A stretch of DNA of 64,000 bases from Lentzea flava (GTDB taxonomy: Bacteria; Actinomycetota; Actinomycetes; Mycobacteriales; Pseudonocardiaceae), in assembly GCF_014648475.1 (NCBI RefSeq), contig NZ_BMRE01000027.1, forward strand, positions 1 to 64,000, given 5' to 3'. The translations under genes were made by a program, and so were the position numbers. Numbering within the stretch: position 1 is the stretch's first letter; every line of letters begins with the position of its first letter. Below are positions 63,662 through 64,000 of this stretch, piece after piece. The notes beneath the pieces were generated by a model that was given only the letters and a program-made list of their open reading frames with translations, had not been told where the DNA came from and made no database searches.

Positions 63662-64000
63662 GGCAGCAGGCGCCTGACCACGGCGTCGGCGAGCAGGCGG
63701 CCGCGGTCGGTCAGCACGCAGCGGTCGTCCAGCGGTTCGAGCAGGCCGTCCGCGATCGCCGAACGAGCCTCTTCACGCCCCGCGGTATCCAATACATCAG
63801 TCGGCAGGCCCTCGGCCAGGCGCAGCTCCAGCAGCACGCGCTCGACGCGGCGGTCCTCGTCCGACAGCACCTCACGCCCGGCGGCGGGCGACTTGCCCTC
63901 GGCGAGCAGCGACGAGTAGCGCGCCGGGTGCTTCACGTTCCAGAACCGGACGCCGCCGACGTGGCTGTGCGCGCCCGGCCCGAAGCCCCACCAGTCGGCG
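63658..64000 (-). CDS. hemW: HemW/coproporphyrinogen III oxidase-like radical SAM protein (C-terminal part)
   Basis: The last 113 residues of a gene that continues past the right edge. The visible W-W-G-F-G-P-G-A-H-S-H-V-G-G-V-R-F-W-N-V-K-H-P is the strongly conserved C-terminal motif of HemW/HemN-like proteins. HemW is thought to be a heme chaperone; true HemN decarboxylates coproporphyrinogen III. The AT-rich motif at 63783-63800 is inside it, coding D-V-L-D-T. Its 3' end overlaps the upstream plus-strand gene by four bases. Confidence 0.93.
   Translation of the reverse strand, partial: ADWWGFGPGAHSHVGGVRFWNVKHPARYSSLLAEGKSPAAGREVLSDEDRRVERVLLELRLAEGLPTDVLDTAGREEARSAIADGLLEPLDDRCVLTDRGRLLADAVVRRLLP
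63783..63800 (-). repeat. AT-rich motif, single copy in hemW
   Basis: On the minus strand CTGATGTATTGGATACCG. It shares a 14-base core (GATGTATTGGATAC) exactly with unit 2 of the array at 36533-36550, and is read in the same frame as there (D-V-L-D-T). Neither copy is near a gene boundary. Confidence 0.6.

Overview
The window is high-GC actinobacterial DNA (strong G/C third-codon bias, many GTG starts and GTGA/ATGA stop-start overlaps). Gene content and order point to the Pseudonocardiaceae (Lentzea/Saccharothrix-like): SARP and LuxR-type NB-ARC regulators, a P450-ferredoxin pair, LCP and DUF6542-type proteins, and a housekeeping backbone (dnaG, dgt, glyS, arsR-zur, uppS, recO, era, CBS transporter, ybeY, phoH, rsmE, dnaJ, hrcA, hemW) whose order matches, as I recall it, the Mycobacterium tuberculosis dnaG-to-hemN region. 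The family assignment is an inference; no rRNA is present.

1-26 kb is accessory and regulatory. It starts with the 3' end of an HNH/DUF222 gene and a 124-bp nested inverted repeat. A large SARP regulator follows, then a minus-strand cell-envelope/P450 operon (membrane protein, 41-aa membrane peptide, deacetylase-like/GT2 fusion, TetR, P450, ferredoxin). Next come an LCP protein, a LuxR-NB-ARC regulator, a STAS protein, and a plus-strand operon of secreted protein, 43-aa lipoprotein, response regulator and histidine kinase. The region ends with a PUA-like/zinc-ribbon/HNH nuclease, xthA, an MFS/AraC pair, an SDR/TetR pair with two visible operators, and two tRNAs (Met, Asn).

26-41 kb mixes backbone and islands: tam, dnaG, an ECF41 sigma factor whose probable target (a carboxymuconolactone decarboxylase-methyltransferase operon) carries an ECF41-type promoter with a triplicated -35 element, an orphan DUF5753-like protein, a serpin, dgt, a YdcF protein, peptidase E, a serine hydrolase with an AT-rich heptad-repeat linker, two membrane proteins and glyS.

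41-64 kb is the conserved block: arsR-zur with a nearby UPF0718/TIGR03943 permease pair, uppS-recO-era, a six-bladed propeller lectin, cytidine-deaminase-like protein, CBS/CorC protein, ybeY and phoH. phoH is split by a 360-residue intein with class 3 (W-C-T) features and a LAGLIDADG endonuclease. After that come a GNAT gene and the relic of a second copy, HIT, TetR, a hydrolase, a palindrome-rich intergenic region, rsmE-dnaJ-hrcA, a large secreted protein and the 3' end of hemW.

The least explained signal is an AT-rich 18-bp motif (about CYGATRTATYGGATACCG). It forms a seven-unit array inside the serine hydrolase gene and recurs singly in the GNAT gene and in hemW, in the same reading frame each time, with codons that are otherwise rare here.
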